Shown: positions 47,333 through 56,438 of the stretch, in pieces | Layout of the letters: the number at the start of each line of letters is the position of its first letter | How positions within the stretch are numbered: position 1 is the stretch's first letter | Source: Allobosea thiooxidans | Lineage (GTDB): Bacteria > Pseudomonadota > Alphaproteobacteria > Rhizobiales > Beijerinckiaceae | Assembly (NCBI RefSeq): GCF_900168195.1 | Contig: NZ_FUYX01000022.1 | Span: forward strand, 1-60,570 | DNA: 60,570 nucleotides | Direction: 5' to 3' | Notes under the pieces: model-generated | Seen by the model: only the letters and a program-made list of their open reading frames with translations | Told to the model about the DNA's origin: nothing | Database searches by the model: none | Translations under genes and position numbers: made by a program

Positions 47333-47696
47333 GGCGCCTCCCTGACCGGGGCCTCGAGGTGACGACGCCGCGGATGATGCGCCCGCAGTGCTGCGCTGGC
47401 AAGGGACCGCGCTGTGCCCTTTCGCCGCTGGGTCAGCATTCGTCCAAAATGCCGCATTTTCGCCTCGAACGCGTCAAGGGACCGCCAAGTTGCGCCGCTC
47501 AACTCCCCTCGTTGCCTCGACGGCCCGGTTTCGCTGAACGCCGGTTTGTCAGCCCCCCAGCCCCCCGGAGTTCCGGTGGAGCCGGGCCACCAAAGTCGAG
47601 GCCAACTAGCGGCTGGCTTGATGCCGGCCGTTTTCTTTTGCGGGCGTTGCTGACCTCATGGCCGGCGGCGCCCGCAGCTTTTCCGGGGGCGGGCGA
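47333..47696. other. Gene-free region ending in a plus-strand terminator
   Basis: A 364-base gap between two minus-strand genes. It contains the 15-bp palindrome at 47446-47460, a C-rich block (CCCCCCAGCCCCCC, near 47553-47566) and the terminator at 47610-47639. The short plus-strand frames have no ribosome site or family resemblance. A small RNA ending at the terminator is possible. Confidence 0.4.
47610..47639 (+). terminator. Orphan intrinsic terminator on the plus strand
   Basis: CGGCTGGC (47610-47617), loop TTGAT, GCCGGCCG (47623-47630), then TTTTCTTTT. The stem has one G-T pair. No plus-strand gene is annotated upstream within the gap; both neighbours are on the minus strand. Confidence 0.7.
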
Positions 47697-48314
47697 TCAG
47701 CGCGCCTGGCCGTGATAGGCGGCGTTCGGGCGCATATCCACCGCCGAGGCCATCCGGTTCGACATGTTGTAGAAGGACGCGACGGCGCCGATATCCCAGA
47801 TGTCGCGCTCGGCGAAACCGGCGCGGCGCAGCCCGGCCCGGTCCTCCTCTCCGATCAGATGCGGCGTCTCCGTCAGCTTGACGGCGAAATCGAGCATGGC
47901 GCGATGCCGCGCGGACAGCTCGGCTGCCCGATAGTTCATCACCAGCAGCTCGCCCAGCACCGGGTCGCCCGAGAGCTGGCGCACCGCCGCGCCGTGCGCC
48001 GCCAGGCAATAGTAGCAGCGATTGACGCTCGAAACCGCGACCGCGATCATCTCCCGCTCCAGCTTCGACAGGCCCGACGGCGCCAGCATCAGGTCGTTGT
48101 AGAAGGCGGCGAAGGCCGAAAGCTTGGCGTCGTCATGGGCGTAGGAGGTCAGCACGTTGGGCACGAAACCGAGCTTCTCGCGGCACTTCTCGAAATAGGC
48201 CTCGTTCTGTAGCGAGAGCTGGCCCGGCTCCAGGGCGAGTGCCATCACCGGCGGCGGCGCATGCTGTCGCACCGGCTCTTCGCCCACCTTGGGTTTGTCA
48301 TGCTTTGTCGCCAT
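47697..48314 (-). CDS. Peroxidase-related / AhpD-like carboxymuconolactone decarboxylase family protein
   Basis: A 205-aa AhpD-like protein with the redox motif CYYCLAAHG (CxxC and a downstream His) in VNRCYYCLAAHGAAVR, preceded by the LSKLEREMIAVAVSS helix. Members act as alkylhydroperoxidases or disulfide reductases. ATG 48314 is preceded by a hairpin (48336-48351) in its leader. It is divergent from the NAD-glutamate dehydrogenase gene. Confidence 0.88.
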   Translation of the reverse strand: MATKHDKPKVGEEPVRQHAPPPVMALALEPGQLSLQNEAYFEKCREKLGFVPNVLTSYAHDDAKLSAFAAFYNDLMLAPSGLSKLEREMIAVAVSSVNRCYYCLAAHGAAVRQLSGDPVLGELLVMNYRAAELSARHRAMLDFAVKLTETPHLIGEEDRAGLRRAGFAERDIWDIGAVASFYNMSNRMASAVDMRPNAAYHGQAR

Positions 48315-48335
48315 GGTGGGTCCCGTCGAGCCTTT

Positions 48336-48356
48336 GCGGCAATTTTGCCGCTTTTT
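48336..48356 (+). terminator. Terminator-like hairpin in the gdh/ahpD-like divergent gap
   Basis: GCGGCAA (48336-48342), TT, TTGCCGC (48345-48351), then TTTTT. It reads as an intrinsic terminator on the plus strand, 70 bases before the NAD-GDH start, yet no plus-strand gene ends here. It may be a leader attenuator for the dehydrogenase gene or an operator. Confidence 0.5.
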
Positions 48357-48425
48357 AAGGCAAGGCAAAGTTGAAAGGCTGCGCAGCCTATGCCATCGCT
48401 GCGGCAAAACAACTGGGGTTGGATA

Positions 48426-51400
48426 ATGGGCAAACGGGTGACGAACGCGACCGCGGGGGCGATCGCAGCCATCGAAGCCGCGGCCACCGGGCTCAAGAGC
48501 GCGATGCCGGCCGAATTTCCCCGCCTCCTTTACGGTCGCGCCGTCGCCGAGGATCTGGAGGCCCTGCCGGCGGACATGCTGGCCCGCGCCGCCGCCGACG
48601 CCTATGAGCATCTCGTCCAGCCCCGCAAGCCGGAGACGATCAATCTCGGCTTCCGCGATGCCGAATTCGGCTCGGGCGCCCGCAAGCGCCAGGTGACGAT
48701 CCTCGAGGTCGTCAACGACAACAAGCCGTTCCTGCTCGATTCGACGCTCGCCGAGCTGCAGGAGCAGGGCCACGAGCCGCGCCTCGTCGCCCACCCGATC
48801 CTGGCCGTCGCCCGCGACGCCAAGGGCAAGTTCGTCTCGCTCGCCGGCGAAGCGACCGGCCGCGCCCCCGAGGGCACCCGGCGCGAGAGCCTGCTGCACA
48901 TCCATATCGAGCGCGTCGACACGCCGGAAGCGCGCGAAAGGCTGCGCACCGGGCTCGAGCACGTCTATGGCGACGTCGCCCTGGCTGTCGACGACTGGGC
49001 TGCGATGCGCGGCCGCATCACCGAAGTGATCCAGGCCTATCGCGCCAATCCGCCGCCGCTGCCGGAGGACGAGATCGCCGAGGCGCTGCAGTTCCTCGAA
49101 TGGATCGCAGGCGACAACTTTACCCTGCTCGGCATCCGCGCCTACCGCTTCCCGGGCGGCGACGTCGCCGCCGACCCGATCGAAGGGTCCGGCCTCGGCA
49201 TCCTGCGTGACCCCTCCGTCAAGGTGCTGCGCAAGGGGCGTGAGCTGGTGACGACGACGCCGGAGGTGCGTTCCTTCCTGGCCAAGCCCCAGGCGCTGAT
49301 CATCACCAAGGCCAACGTCAAGAGCCGTGTGCATCGCCGCGTCCATCTCGACTACGTCGGCGTCAAGCTGTTCACGCCCGACGGCCGGCTCGACGGCGAG
49401 CTGCGCATCGTCGGCCTGCTCACCTCGAACGCCTATACCGGCTCGGCCCGCGCCATTCCCTATCTCAGGCTCAAGGTCGCGCGCGTCGCCAAGAACATCG
49501 GCTTCGACCCGGCGAGCTATTCCGGCCGGGCGCTGATGAACGTGCTCGATGCCTATCCGCGCGACGAGCTCTTCCAGATCGACGTTCCGACGCTGGAGCA
49601 GTTCGCGATCGACATCCTGCAATTGACCGAGCGGCCGCGCATCCGCGCGCTCGCCCGCGTCGACGAGTTCGATCGCTTCGTCTCGATCCTCGTCTTCATC
49701 CCGAAGGACCGCTACGACACCACCGTGCGCCAGCGCGTCGGCGAGTTCCTGGCGCGGATCTACAGCGGCCGCGTCTCGGCTGCCTATCCGGCCTATCCGG
49801 AAGGTCCGCTGTCACGGACCCACTACATCATCGGCCGCGATGACGGCAAAACCCCGCGCATCGACCGCGCCACCCTTGAATCCGGCATCAGCGCCATCGT
49901 CCGCACCTGGGGCGACGGGCTCAAGGACGTGCTCGACCAGGAGAAGGCCGGGCCGGCCGCCCGGGCGCTCGCCGAGCGCTATGCCGAGGCCTTCGGCGCC
50001 GCCTATCGCGAGCGCTTCTCGGCCGCCGACGCCCTTGTCGACATCGAGATGCTCCAGCAGCTGACGCCGGAGCGCGGCCGGGCCGTCAACCTTTACCGGC
50101 GCGAAGGCGACGACGCCAAGCGCGCCAACCTCAAGGTCTTCTCGCGCGGCACGCCGATCTCGCTCTCGGCCCGCGTGCCGGTTCTGGAGAACATGGGCTT
50201 CCGCGTCGTCAACGAGCGGACCTACAACGTCATGCCGCAGGGCAATGGCGAGAACGCCCGCGTCTGGCTGCACGACATGACGCTGGAGCGCGCCGACGAC
50301 GGCGAGATCGACATCGAGCGCCTCGATCCGACGATCGAGGCAGCGCTGATGGCGCAGTTCCGCGGCCTCGCCGAATCGGACCGCTTCGACCAGCTCGTGC
50401 TTGTCGCCGGACTCGCCTGGCGCGAGGCGGCGCTGCTGCGCGCCTTCGGCCGCTATCTCCGCCAGGCCGGCGCGCCCTATGCCCAAGGCTACATCGCCGA
50501 CGCGCTGACGCGCCATGCGGACATCGCCTCGGGCCTCGTCGCCTATTTCAACGCCAAGTTCGATCCGCGCCAGCCGGCCGCCGAGCGCGAGCAGCGCATG
50601 GCCCAGAAGCGGGCCGAGATCGAGGAGGCGCTCGACGCCGTCACCAGCCTCGACGAGGACCGGATCCTGCGCCGCCTGATCAACCTGGTCGATGCGGCGC
50701 TGCGCACCAACTTCTTCCAGACCGGTCCGGACGGCCAGCCGCGCCAGACCATCTCCTTCAAGTTCGACTGCGCCAGGGTCGACGGGCTGCCGCTGCCGCG
50801 GCCGCTCTACGAGATCTTCGTCTACTCGCCGCGGGTCGAGGGCGTCCATATGCGCTTCGGCAAGGTCGCGCGCGGCGGCCTGCGCTGGTCGGACCGGCCG
50901 CAGGACTTCCGCACCGAAGTGCTCGGCCTGGTCAAGGCGCAGCAGGTCAAGAACGCCGTGATCGTGCCGGTCGGCGCCAAGGGCGGCTTCGTGCCGAAAC
51001 AGCTGCCCCCGGCCTCGGACCGCGCGGCCTGGCTGGCCGAGGGCACCGAGAGCTACCGCATCTTCATCCGCAACCTGCTCGAGCTCACCGACAATCTCGA
51101 CGGCGAGACGATCGTGCCGCCGCCGGACACGGTGCGCCATGACGGCGACGACCCCTATCTCGTCGTCGCGGCCGACAAGGGCACGGCGACCTTCTCCGAC
51201 ACCGCCAACGCGATCTCACTCGAGAAGCATCACTGGCTCGGCGATGCCTTCGCCTCCGGCGGCTCGCAGGGCTACGACCACAAGGGCATGGGCATTACGG
51301 CGCGGGGCGCCTGGGAAGCGGTGAAGCGCCACTTCCGCGAGGTCGACGTCGACATCCAGACCACGCCCTTCACCGTCGCCGGTGTCGGCGACATGTCGGG

Positions 51401-53261
51401 TGACGTCTTCGGCAACGGCATGCTGCTCTCGCCGGCGATCAAGCTCGTCGCCGCCTTCGACCATCGCGACATCTTCCTCGATCCCGATCCGGACACGGCA
51501 AAGTCGCTGGCCGAGCGCCAGCGGCTGTTCAAGCTGCCCCGCTCCTCCTGGGCCGATTACGACAAGACGCTGATCTCCAGGGGCGGCGGCATCTTCTCGC
51601 GCCAGGCCAAGAGCATCCCGCTGTCTCCGGAAGTCCGCGCGTTGCTCGACCTCGACAAGAAGGAGGTCTCGCCGCCCGAACTGATGACCGCGATCCTCAA
51701 GGCGCGCATCGACCTGCTCTGGTTCGGCGGCATCGGCACCTATATCCGCGGCTCGGACGAGACCGATGCCCAGGTCGGCGACCGCGCCAACGACGCCATC
51801 CGCGTCACCGGGGCCGATATCCGCGCCCGAGTGATCGGCGAGGGCGCCAATCTCGGCATGACCCAGCGCGGCCGCATCGAGGCGGCGCGCAGGGGCGTCA
51901 AGCTCAACACCGACGCGATCGACAATTCGGCCGGCGTCAACACCTCCGACGTCGAGGTCAACATCAAGATCGCGCTCGCCGTCCCGGTGAAGGAAGGCCG
52001 CCTCGCCGAGGACAAGCGCAACGCCCTGCTCGCCGCGATGACCGACGAGGTCGGCGATCTCGTCCTGCGCAACAACTACCTGCAGACGCTCGCGCTCTCG
52101 CTGACCGAGGCGCAGGGCTCGGGCGCGACGCCCGGCCTGCGCTTCCTGATGCAGACCCTGGAGAAGGAAGGCCGCCTCGACCGCGGCGTCGAGTTCCTGC
52201 CGAGCGACGCCCAGCTCGCCGAGCGCGAGAAGCGCGGCGAGGGGCTGACCCGGCCGGAGCTCGCCGTGCTCCTGGCCTATGCCAAGCTCTCGCTGCACGA
52301 CGCACTGCTCGAATCGCCGGTGCCGGACGATCCCTATCTGGCGAGCGAGCTCGTCCGCTACTTCCCGAAGGCGCTGCGCGACGCCTATCCGGACGCCATC
52401 GCCGGCCATAAGCTGCGCCGCGAGATCGTCGCGACCCAGCTCGCCAATGCCATCGTCAATCGCGGCGGCCCGGCGCTGGTGCCGGTGCTTGCGGCGCTGA
52501 CGCGCTCCGAGGCTCCGGCCATCGCCGCTGCCTATGCGATCGCCCGCGACTCCTTCGATCTGATCGGGCTCAACGGCGAGATCGACGGGCTGGATGCCAG
52601 GATCCCCGGCAAGACCCAGCTCGGCCTCTACGGCGCGGCCCAGGAGCTGGTCACCAACCGCATGGGCTGGTTCCTGCGTCGCGGCGTGGCCAAGCCCGGC
52701 ACGATCGAGCAGACCATCGCCCGCTATGCCAAGGGGGTAAAGGAGCTCTCGCAGGAGCTCGACGGCCTGCTGCCGGAAGCGGCCGCGCAGGCCAGGCTCG
52801 CGCGCATCGCGGTCCTGACGGCGGATGGCGTGCCGGAGGCGCTGGCGGCCCGCATCGCCAGCCTGCCGGCGCTCGCGGAAGCGACCGACATCGTCGACAT
52901 CGCCGAGCGCAGCAAGCGCAAGATCCGCGACGTCGCCCGCATCCATTTCGGCATCGACGCGCTCTTCGGCCTGTCGAGCCTGAAGGCGGCTGCGGCAGCC
53001 GTGCCGGCGACCGACGACTATGAGCGCCTTGCCCGCGAGCGCGCGATCGAGACCCTCGACGATGCCCATTCCGGCCTGACCTGGGAGGTCTCCGCCTCCG
53101 CCAAGGGCGAAGGCACGCTCGAAAGCTGGCTCGCGGAGCGCGGCGAGGAGACGGGTCGCACCCGCACCACCGTCAACGCGATCACGAGCTCGGGCCTCAC
53201 TTTGCCGAAGCTGATGGTGGCGGCCGGCATGCTCGCCGACCTGCCGCGCAAGCACGGCTGA
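48426..53261 (+). CDS. NAD-specific glutamate dehydrogenase (large 180-kDa type)
   Basis: A 1611-aa enzyme of the GDH-180 class that deaminates glutamate to 2-oxoglutarate with NAD, feeding amino acids into the TCA cycle. The long N-terminal half carries ACT-like regulatory segments. The catalytic core begins near residue 800 (MRFGKVARGGLRWSDRPQDFRTEVLGLVKAQQVKNAV, PVGAKGGFVPK). GVGDMSGDVFGNG and GEGANLGMTQRGRIE (NAD-binding) follow, then a helical C-terminus. ATG 48426 lies 12 codons into the open frame and gives the usual start. Confidence 0.95.
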   Translation: MGKRVTNATAGAIAAIEAAATGLKSAMPAEFPRLLYGRAVAEDLEALPADMLARAAADAYEHLVQPRKPETINLGFRDAEFGSGARKRQVTILEVVNDNKPFLLDSTLAELQEQGHEPRLVAHPILAVARDAKGKFVSLAGEATGRAPEGTRRESLLHIHIERVDTPEARERLRTGLEHVYGDVALAVDDWAAMRGRITEVIQAYRANPPPLPEDEIAEALQFLEWIAGDNFTLLGIRAYRFPGGDVAADPIEGSGLGILRDPSVKVLRKGRELVTTTPEVRSFLAKPQALIITKANVKSRVHRRVHLDYVGVKLFTPDGRLDGELRIVGLLTSNAYTGSARAIPYLRLKVARVAKNIGFDPASYSGRALMNVLDAYPRDELFQIDVPTLEQFAIDILQLTERPRIRALARVDEFDRFVSILVFIPKDRYDTTVRQRVGEFLARIYSGRVSAAYPAYPEGPLSRTHYIIGRDDGKTPRIDRATLESGISAIVRTWGDGLKDVLDQEKAGPAARALAERYAEAFGAAYRERFSAADALVDIEMLQQLTPERGRAVNLYRREGDDAKRANLKVFSRGTPISLSARVPVLENMGFRVVNERTYNVMPQGNGENARVWLHDMTLERADDGEIDIERLDPTIEAALMAQFRGLAESDRFDQLVLVAGLAWREAALLRAFGRYLRQAGAPYAQGYIADALTRHADIASGLVAYFNAKFDPRQPAAEREQRMAQKRAEIEEALDAVTSLDEDRILRRLINLVDAALRTNFFQTGPDGQPRQTISFKFDCARVDGLPLPRPLYEIFVYSPRVEGVHMRFGKVARGGLRWSDRPQDFRTEVLGLVKAQQVKNAVIVPVGAKGGFVPKQLPPASDRAAWLAEGTESYRIFIRNLLELTDNLDGETIVPPPDTVRHDGDDPYLVVAADKGTATFSDTANAISLEKHHWLGDAFASGGSQGYDHKGMGITARGAWEAVKRHFREVDVDIQTTPFTVAGVGDMSGDVFGNGMLLSPAIKLVAAFDHRDIFLDPDPDTAKSLAERQRLFKLPRSSWADYDKTLISRGGGIFSRQAKSIPLSPEVRALLDLDKKEVSPPELMTAILKARIDLLWFGGIGTYIRGSDETDAQVGDRANDAIRVTGADIRARVIGEGANLGMTQRGRIEAARRGVKLNTDAIDNSAGVNTSDVEVNIKIALAVPVKEGRLAEDKRNALLAAMTDEVGDLVLRNNYLQTLALSLTEAQGSGATPGLRFLMQTLEKEGRLDRGVEFLPSDAQLAEREKRGEGLTRPELAVLLAYAKLSLHDALLESPVPDDPYLASELVRYFPKALRDAYPDAIAGHKLRREIVATQLANAIVNRGGPALVPVLAALTRSEAPAIAAAYAIARDSFDLIGLNGEIDGLDARIPGKTQLGLYGAAQELVTNRMGWFLRRGVAKPGTIEQTIARYAKGVKELSQELDGLLPEAAAQARLARIAVLTADGVPEALAARIASLPALAEATDIVDIAERSKRKIRDVARIHFGIDALFGLSSLKAAAAAVPATDDYERLARERAIETLDDAHSGLTWEVSASAKGEGTLESWLAERGEETGRTRTTVNAITSSGLTLPKLMVAAGMLADLPRKHG

Positions 53262-53275
53262 ACAGGACGCGATCA

Positions 53276-53470
53276 ATGAACGAACCGGACACCGCCACCC
53301 GCATCGACCCCAAGCTGCTCGAGATCCTGGTCTGTCCGCTGACCAAGGCGACGCTGGAATATGATGCGGCGAAGCAGGAGCTGATCAGCCGGGCCGCGAA
53401 GCTGGCCTATCCGATCCGCGACGGCATCCCGATCATGCTGCCGGAGGAAGCCCGGCAGCTGGAAGACTGA
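53276..53470 (+). CDS. Trm112 family protein
   Basis: A 64-aa protein of the Trm112/YcaR type: IDPKLLEILVCPLTKATLEYDAAKQELISRAAKLAYPIRDGIPIMLPEEAR. Only one Cys of the original zinc set remains, as in many bacterial members. The eukaryotic relative activates methyltransferases; the bacterial role is uncertain. It lies 14 bases after the NAD-GDH stop and is probably co-transcribed. Confidence 0.9.
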   Translation: MNEPDTATRIDPKLLEILVCPLTKATLEYDAAKQELISRAAKLAYPIRDGIPIMLPEEARQLED

Positions 53471-53498
53471 GGCCAGCCGTCGCTGCTGGCGCCAGCGT

Positions 53499-53523
53499 CA
53501 TGGTCGGGCGCGTCCCGACCATC
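53499..53523. repeat. Short GTCAT-type palindrome
   Basis: ATGGTCGGG (53502-53510), loop CGCGT, CCCGACCAT, preceded by GTC. It sits between the convergent Trm112 and UbiH-type genes. It looks like a reduced relative of the GTCAT repeats or a bidirectional terminator without T-tract. Confidence 0.5.
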
Positions 53524-53594
53524 CACATCCTGGCTTTGCAGCCGGAAAGGCATTGAAAGATAGGGGCGCTCGCCGAAGAAGCGAGCATTACAGC

Positions 53595-54845
53595 CTAGAG
53601 CGCTTCGCCGCGCAGCAGCCGCGGCGGCGCGCCGGCGACCCCGGCCGCCTCGCGGATGAAGAAGCGCTTCAGCCCCGGCAGCCGGTCGACCAGACCGAGC
53701 CCGAGATCGCGCGCCAGCCTGAGCGGCGTGGCGTCGTTCGAGAACAGCCGGTTCAGCCCGTCAGTCACGGCGCCCATCGCCACCGTGTCGAAGCGGCGCG
53801 CCTTCTCGTAATCCTCCAGCACCTCGGCCCCACCCGGATCGAGCCCGAGCCGGGCGGCGTCGACGATCGCCTCGGCCAGCGCGGCGACGTCCTTGAGCCC
53901 GAGATTGAGCCCCTGGCCGGCAATGGGATGGATGAGATGGGCCGCATCGCCGAGCAGGGCAAGCCGCTCGCCGACGAAGCGCCGCGCCACGCCGAAGCCA
54001 AGCGGATGTGCGCTCACCGCACTTTCGAGGGCGATCTCGCCGAGTTCGAGCCCGAAACGCGTCTCGATCTCGGCCAGCAGATCCTCGGCATCGAGCGACA
54101 GCAGCGCCGGAACGTTCTCGCTCCTCTCGCTCCACACGATCGAGGAGCGATGCCCGAGACGGCCGCCATCGGGGAGCGGCAGGATGGCGAAGGGCCCCGA
54201 CGGCAGGAAATGCTCGACGGCGCGGCCATGATGCGGGCGATCATGGCCGATCGTCGCGACGATGCCCGACTGACCATAGCCCCAGCCGACCCAGCCGATC
54301 CCCGCCTGCTCGCGCAGCTTCGAGCGCGCACCATCGGCCGCGACCAGCAGGGCGGCCTGCTGCCGGGAACCATCGCCGAAGACGACGTCCACCGCCGCCT
54401 CCTCGGCGATGAAGCGCCGCACGCCGATGCCCCTGAGCTCGACGCCCGCCTCCGCGCAGGCCGCCTTCAGCGCCGTGACCAGAGCCGCGTTCTCGACCAT
54501 ATGCGCGAAGGGCTGCCCCGGCTCGACCGCGCCGTCGAAGGTCAGGAAGACCGGACGCACCACATCGTTCGTCCGGCTGTCGGAGATGATCATTTCGTTC
54601 ATCGGCTGGGCTGCGCCCGCGACCGCGTTCCAGATGCCGAGCGTCTCCAGCATCGCCCGCGCCCCCGCCGCCACGGCATAGGCGCGGTTGTCGGCCCGCG
54701 GGGGCAGCGCCGCCAGCGCCGGATCCGCCACGGTGATCGCACCGGCGCTGCCGAGCGCCTGCTTCAAGGCCAGCGCCAGGGTCAGCCCCGCGATCCCGCC
54801 GCCCGCGATGACGATGCGCGCGCCCGAATCCCGCTTGGTGACCAT
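53595..54845 (-). CDS. UbiH/UbiF/VisC/COQ6 family FAD-dependent hydroxylase
   Basis: A 416-aa flavoprotein monooxygenase of ubiquinone synthesis. The FAD fingerprint GGGIAGLTLALAL is at the N-terminus and GDAAHLIHPIAGQGLNLGLKD is at about residue 300. It adds a hydroxyl to the quinone ring; which carbon cannot be told, as alphaproteobacteria use varied sets of such enzymes. ATG 54845; the frame to 55088 is antisense to tesB. Confidence 0.9.
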   Translation of the reverse strand: MVTKRDSGARIVIAGGGIAGLTLALALKQALGSAGAITVADPALAALPPRADNRAYAVAAGARAMLETLGIWNAVAGAAQPMNEMIISDSRTNDVVRPVFLTFDGAVEPGQPFAHMVENAALVTALKAACAEAGVELRGIGVRRFIAEEAAVDVVFGDGSRQQAALLVAADGARSKLREQAGIGWVGWGYGQSGIVATIGHDRPHHGRAVEHFLPSGPFAILPLPDGGRLGHRSSIVWSERSENVPALLSLDAEDLLAEIETRFGLELGEIALESAVSAHPLGFGVARRFVGERLALLGDAAHLIHPIAGQGLNLGLKDVAALAEAIVDAARLGLDPGGAEVLEDYEKARRFDTVAMGAVTDGLNRLFSNDATPLRLARDLGLGLVDRLPGLKRFFIREAAGVAGAPPRLLRGEAL

Positions 54846-54969
54846 GCTGCTGCTCCCTTCGGCAAGCGTCTTGACGGCACGGGACGCCTCGGTGCTGATG
54901 CGAGACGAGCCGTCTTTCCCTGTGCGGGCCGCCGGCCGCTCCGTCAACCGATTGCGATACGCCGACACC

Positions 54970-55836
54970 ATGTCCCAGATCAGCACTTCCCTGACGGCGA
55001 TCCTCGACCTCGAGCCGCTCGAGCGCAACCTGTTCCGCGGTCGCAGCCCGAAATCGTCCTGGCCGCGCGTCTTCGGGGGCCAGGTCATCGCGCAGTCGCT
55101 CTACGCCGCCTGCAAGACGGTCGAAGGCCGGCAGCCGCATTCACTGCACGCCTACTTCCTGCTGCCGGGCGATCCGGAAATCCCGATCGTCTATGAGGTC
55201 GATCGGCTGCGCGACGGCCGCTCCTTCACCACGCGGCGCGTGCTTGCGATCCAGAAGGGCGAGGCGATCTTCGCCATGTCGGCCTCCTTCCAGGTCGACG
55301 AACCCGGCTACGAGCACCAGATGCCGATGCCGAAGGTGCCGATGCCGGAGGAACTGCCGGATCGTGAGGAGATGGCGCGCAGCGTGCTGCCGCACATGCC
55401 GGACGCGGTCCAGGCCTATTACCAGCGCAAGCGGCCGATCGAGATTCGCCCGGTCGAGCTGGAACGCTACCGCACCGGCGGCAAGATGGAGCCGAAGTTC
55501 AACGTCTGGATCCGGGCGATGGAGGCCCTTCCGGACGAGCCGGCGCTGCACCAGAGCATCCTGGCCTATGCTTCCGACCTGATGCTGCTCGATTCCAGCC
55601 TGATCGCCCATGGCACGACGGTGTTCGACCAGCGGATCCAGGGCGCGAGCCTCGATCATGCGCTCTGGTTCCATCGCCCGTTCCGCGCCGATGAATGGCT
55701 GCTCTATTCACAGGACAGCCCCTCCACCTCCGGCGCGCGCGGCTTCTCTCGCGGGCTGATCTTCGACCGGCAGGGCCGGCTCGTCGCCTCAGTCGCGCAG
55801 GAGGGGCTGATCCGGCCGCGGCCGGATCAGGGCTGA
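54970..55836 (+). CDS. tesB: Acyl-CoA thioesterase II
   Basis: A 288-aa double-hotdog thioesterase. VFGGQVIAQSLYAA near residue 35, RDGRSFTTRRV, and LDHALWFHRPFRADEWLLY near the C-terminus, with the catalytic Asp in LDHA, are the TesB signature regions. It hydrolyses medium and long acyl-CoAs. ATG 54970 is chosen; the longer frame overlaps the divergent hydroxylase gene. Confidence 0.94.
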   Translation: MSQISTSLTAILDLEPLERNLFRGRSPKSSWPRVFGGQVIAQSLYAACKTVEGRQPHSLHAYFLLPGDPEIPIVYEVDRLRDGRSFTTRRVLAIQKGEAIFAMSASFQVDEPGYEHQMPMPKVPMPEELPDREEMARSVLPHMPDAVQAYYQRKRPIEIRPVELERYRTGGKMEPKFNVWIRAMEALPDEPALHQSILAYASDLMLLDSSLIAHGTTVFDQRIQGASLDHALWFHRPFRADEWLLYSQDSPSTSGARGFSRGLIFDRQGRLVASVAQEGLIRPRPDQG

Positions 55837-55870
55837 CGCGATTTTGAGCGCCTGCCCGCCTCGCAGACGA

Positions 55871-55889
55871 CTGCCTTATTTTTAGGCAG
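55871..55889. promoter_or_regulatory. NtrC-like binding dyad upstream of glnK
   Basis: CTGCCT-TATTTTT-AGGCAG: inverted repeat with TGC-N11-GCA spacing, the geometry of NtrC enhancer sites (TGCAC-N7-GTGCA). It is centred about 107 bases upstream of the start site predicted from the sigma54 promoter, a usual enhancer distance. Confidence 0.6.
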
Positions 55890-55958
55890 AGAACCGCCTT
55901 CCCACGCCGATTTGCTGCTTTTGCGCCTCCGAACGGGCCTCACCCCCGTCCGGGCGGG

Positions 55959-55975
55959 TTGGCACGCGCCTTGAA
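55959..55975 (+). promoter_or_regulatory. Sigma54 (RpoN) promoter of glnK-amtB
   Basis: TTGGCACGCGCCTTGAA matches the -24/-12 consensus (TTGGCACG-N4-TTGC[A/T]) at every position except A for C in the -12 box. Transcription would start near 55987, about 86 bases before glnK. With the upstream dyad this predicts activation by NtrC during nitrogen limitation. Confidence 0.8.
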
Positions 55976-56072
55976 TTGCAGGGTGTGACGCACTGCGGTC
56001 CGCAGCGCGCGCGGAGTGCAACGAGTTCGCCGGGGCTGACGACCGGGCGGCGCAGACGGGGAAACCCAGCAC

Positions 56073-56411
56073 ATGAAAATCGTGATGGCGATCATCAAGC
56101 CGTTCAAGCTGGAGGAGGTGCGCGACGCGCTCACCACCATCGGCGTCCACGGCCTGACGGTGACCGAGGTGAAGGGCTACGGCCGGCAGAAGGGCCATAC
56201 CGAGATCTATCGCGGCGCCGAATACGCCGTGAGCTTCCTGCCCAAGATCAAGATCGAGGTCGCTATCCCCGATGATCTCGTCGGCCGGGTGATCGAGGCG
56301 ATCACCGCCACCGCCCGCACCGGCCAGATCGGCGACGGCAAGATCTTCGTCTCCTCGATCGAGAAGGCCGTGCGCATCCGCACCGGCGAGACCGACGCCG
56401 ACGCCCTCTGA
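56073..56411 (+). CDS. glnK: P-II nitrogen regulatory protein GlnK
   Basis: A 112-aa P-II signal protein. It begins MKIVMAIIKPFKLEEVRDAL, with the T-loop tyrosine Y51 (RGAEYAV), the site of uridylylation by GlnD, and the C-terminal VRIRTGETDADAL. It blocks the AmtB channel when nitrogen is plentiful. It is called GlnK rather than GlnB because it lies 27 bases before amtB behind a sigma54 promoter. Confidence 0.95.
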   Translation: MKIVMAIIKPFKLEEVRDALTTIGVHGLTVTEVKGYGRQKGHTEIYRGAEYAVSFLPKIKIEVAIPDDLVGRVIEAITATARTGQIGDGKIFVSSIEKAVRIRTGETDADAL

Positions 56412-56438
56412 GCCCCGCCTTCTTCAGGAGTTTCGACC

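Noticed and set aside
47257..47715. Plus-strand frames in the gap between DUF2794 and the AhpD-like gene
   Set aside because: No ribosome site, proline/arginine-rich low-complexity products, and the ends run into neighbouring genes antisense. A small RNA is the better explanation for the terminator there.
51216..53276. A 686-aa minus-strand open frame opposite NAD-GDH
   Set aside because: Same shadow effect; no family resemblance, and the plus-strand enzyme is continuous through it.
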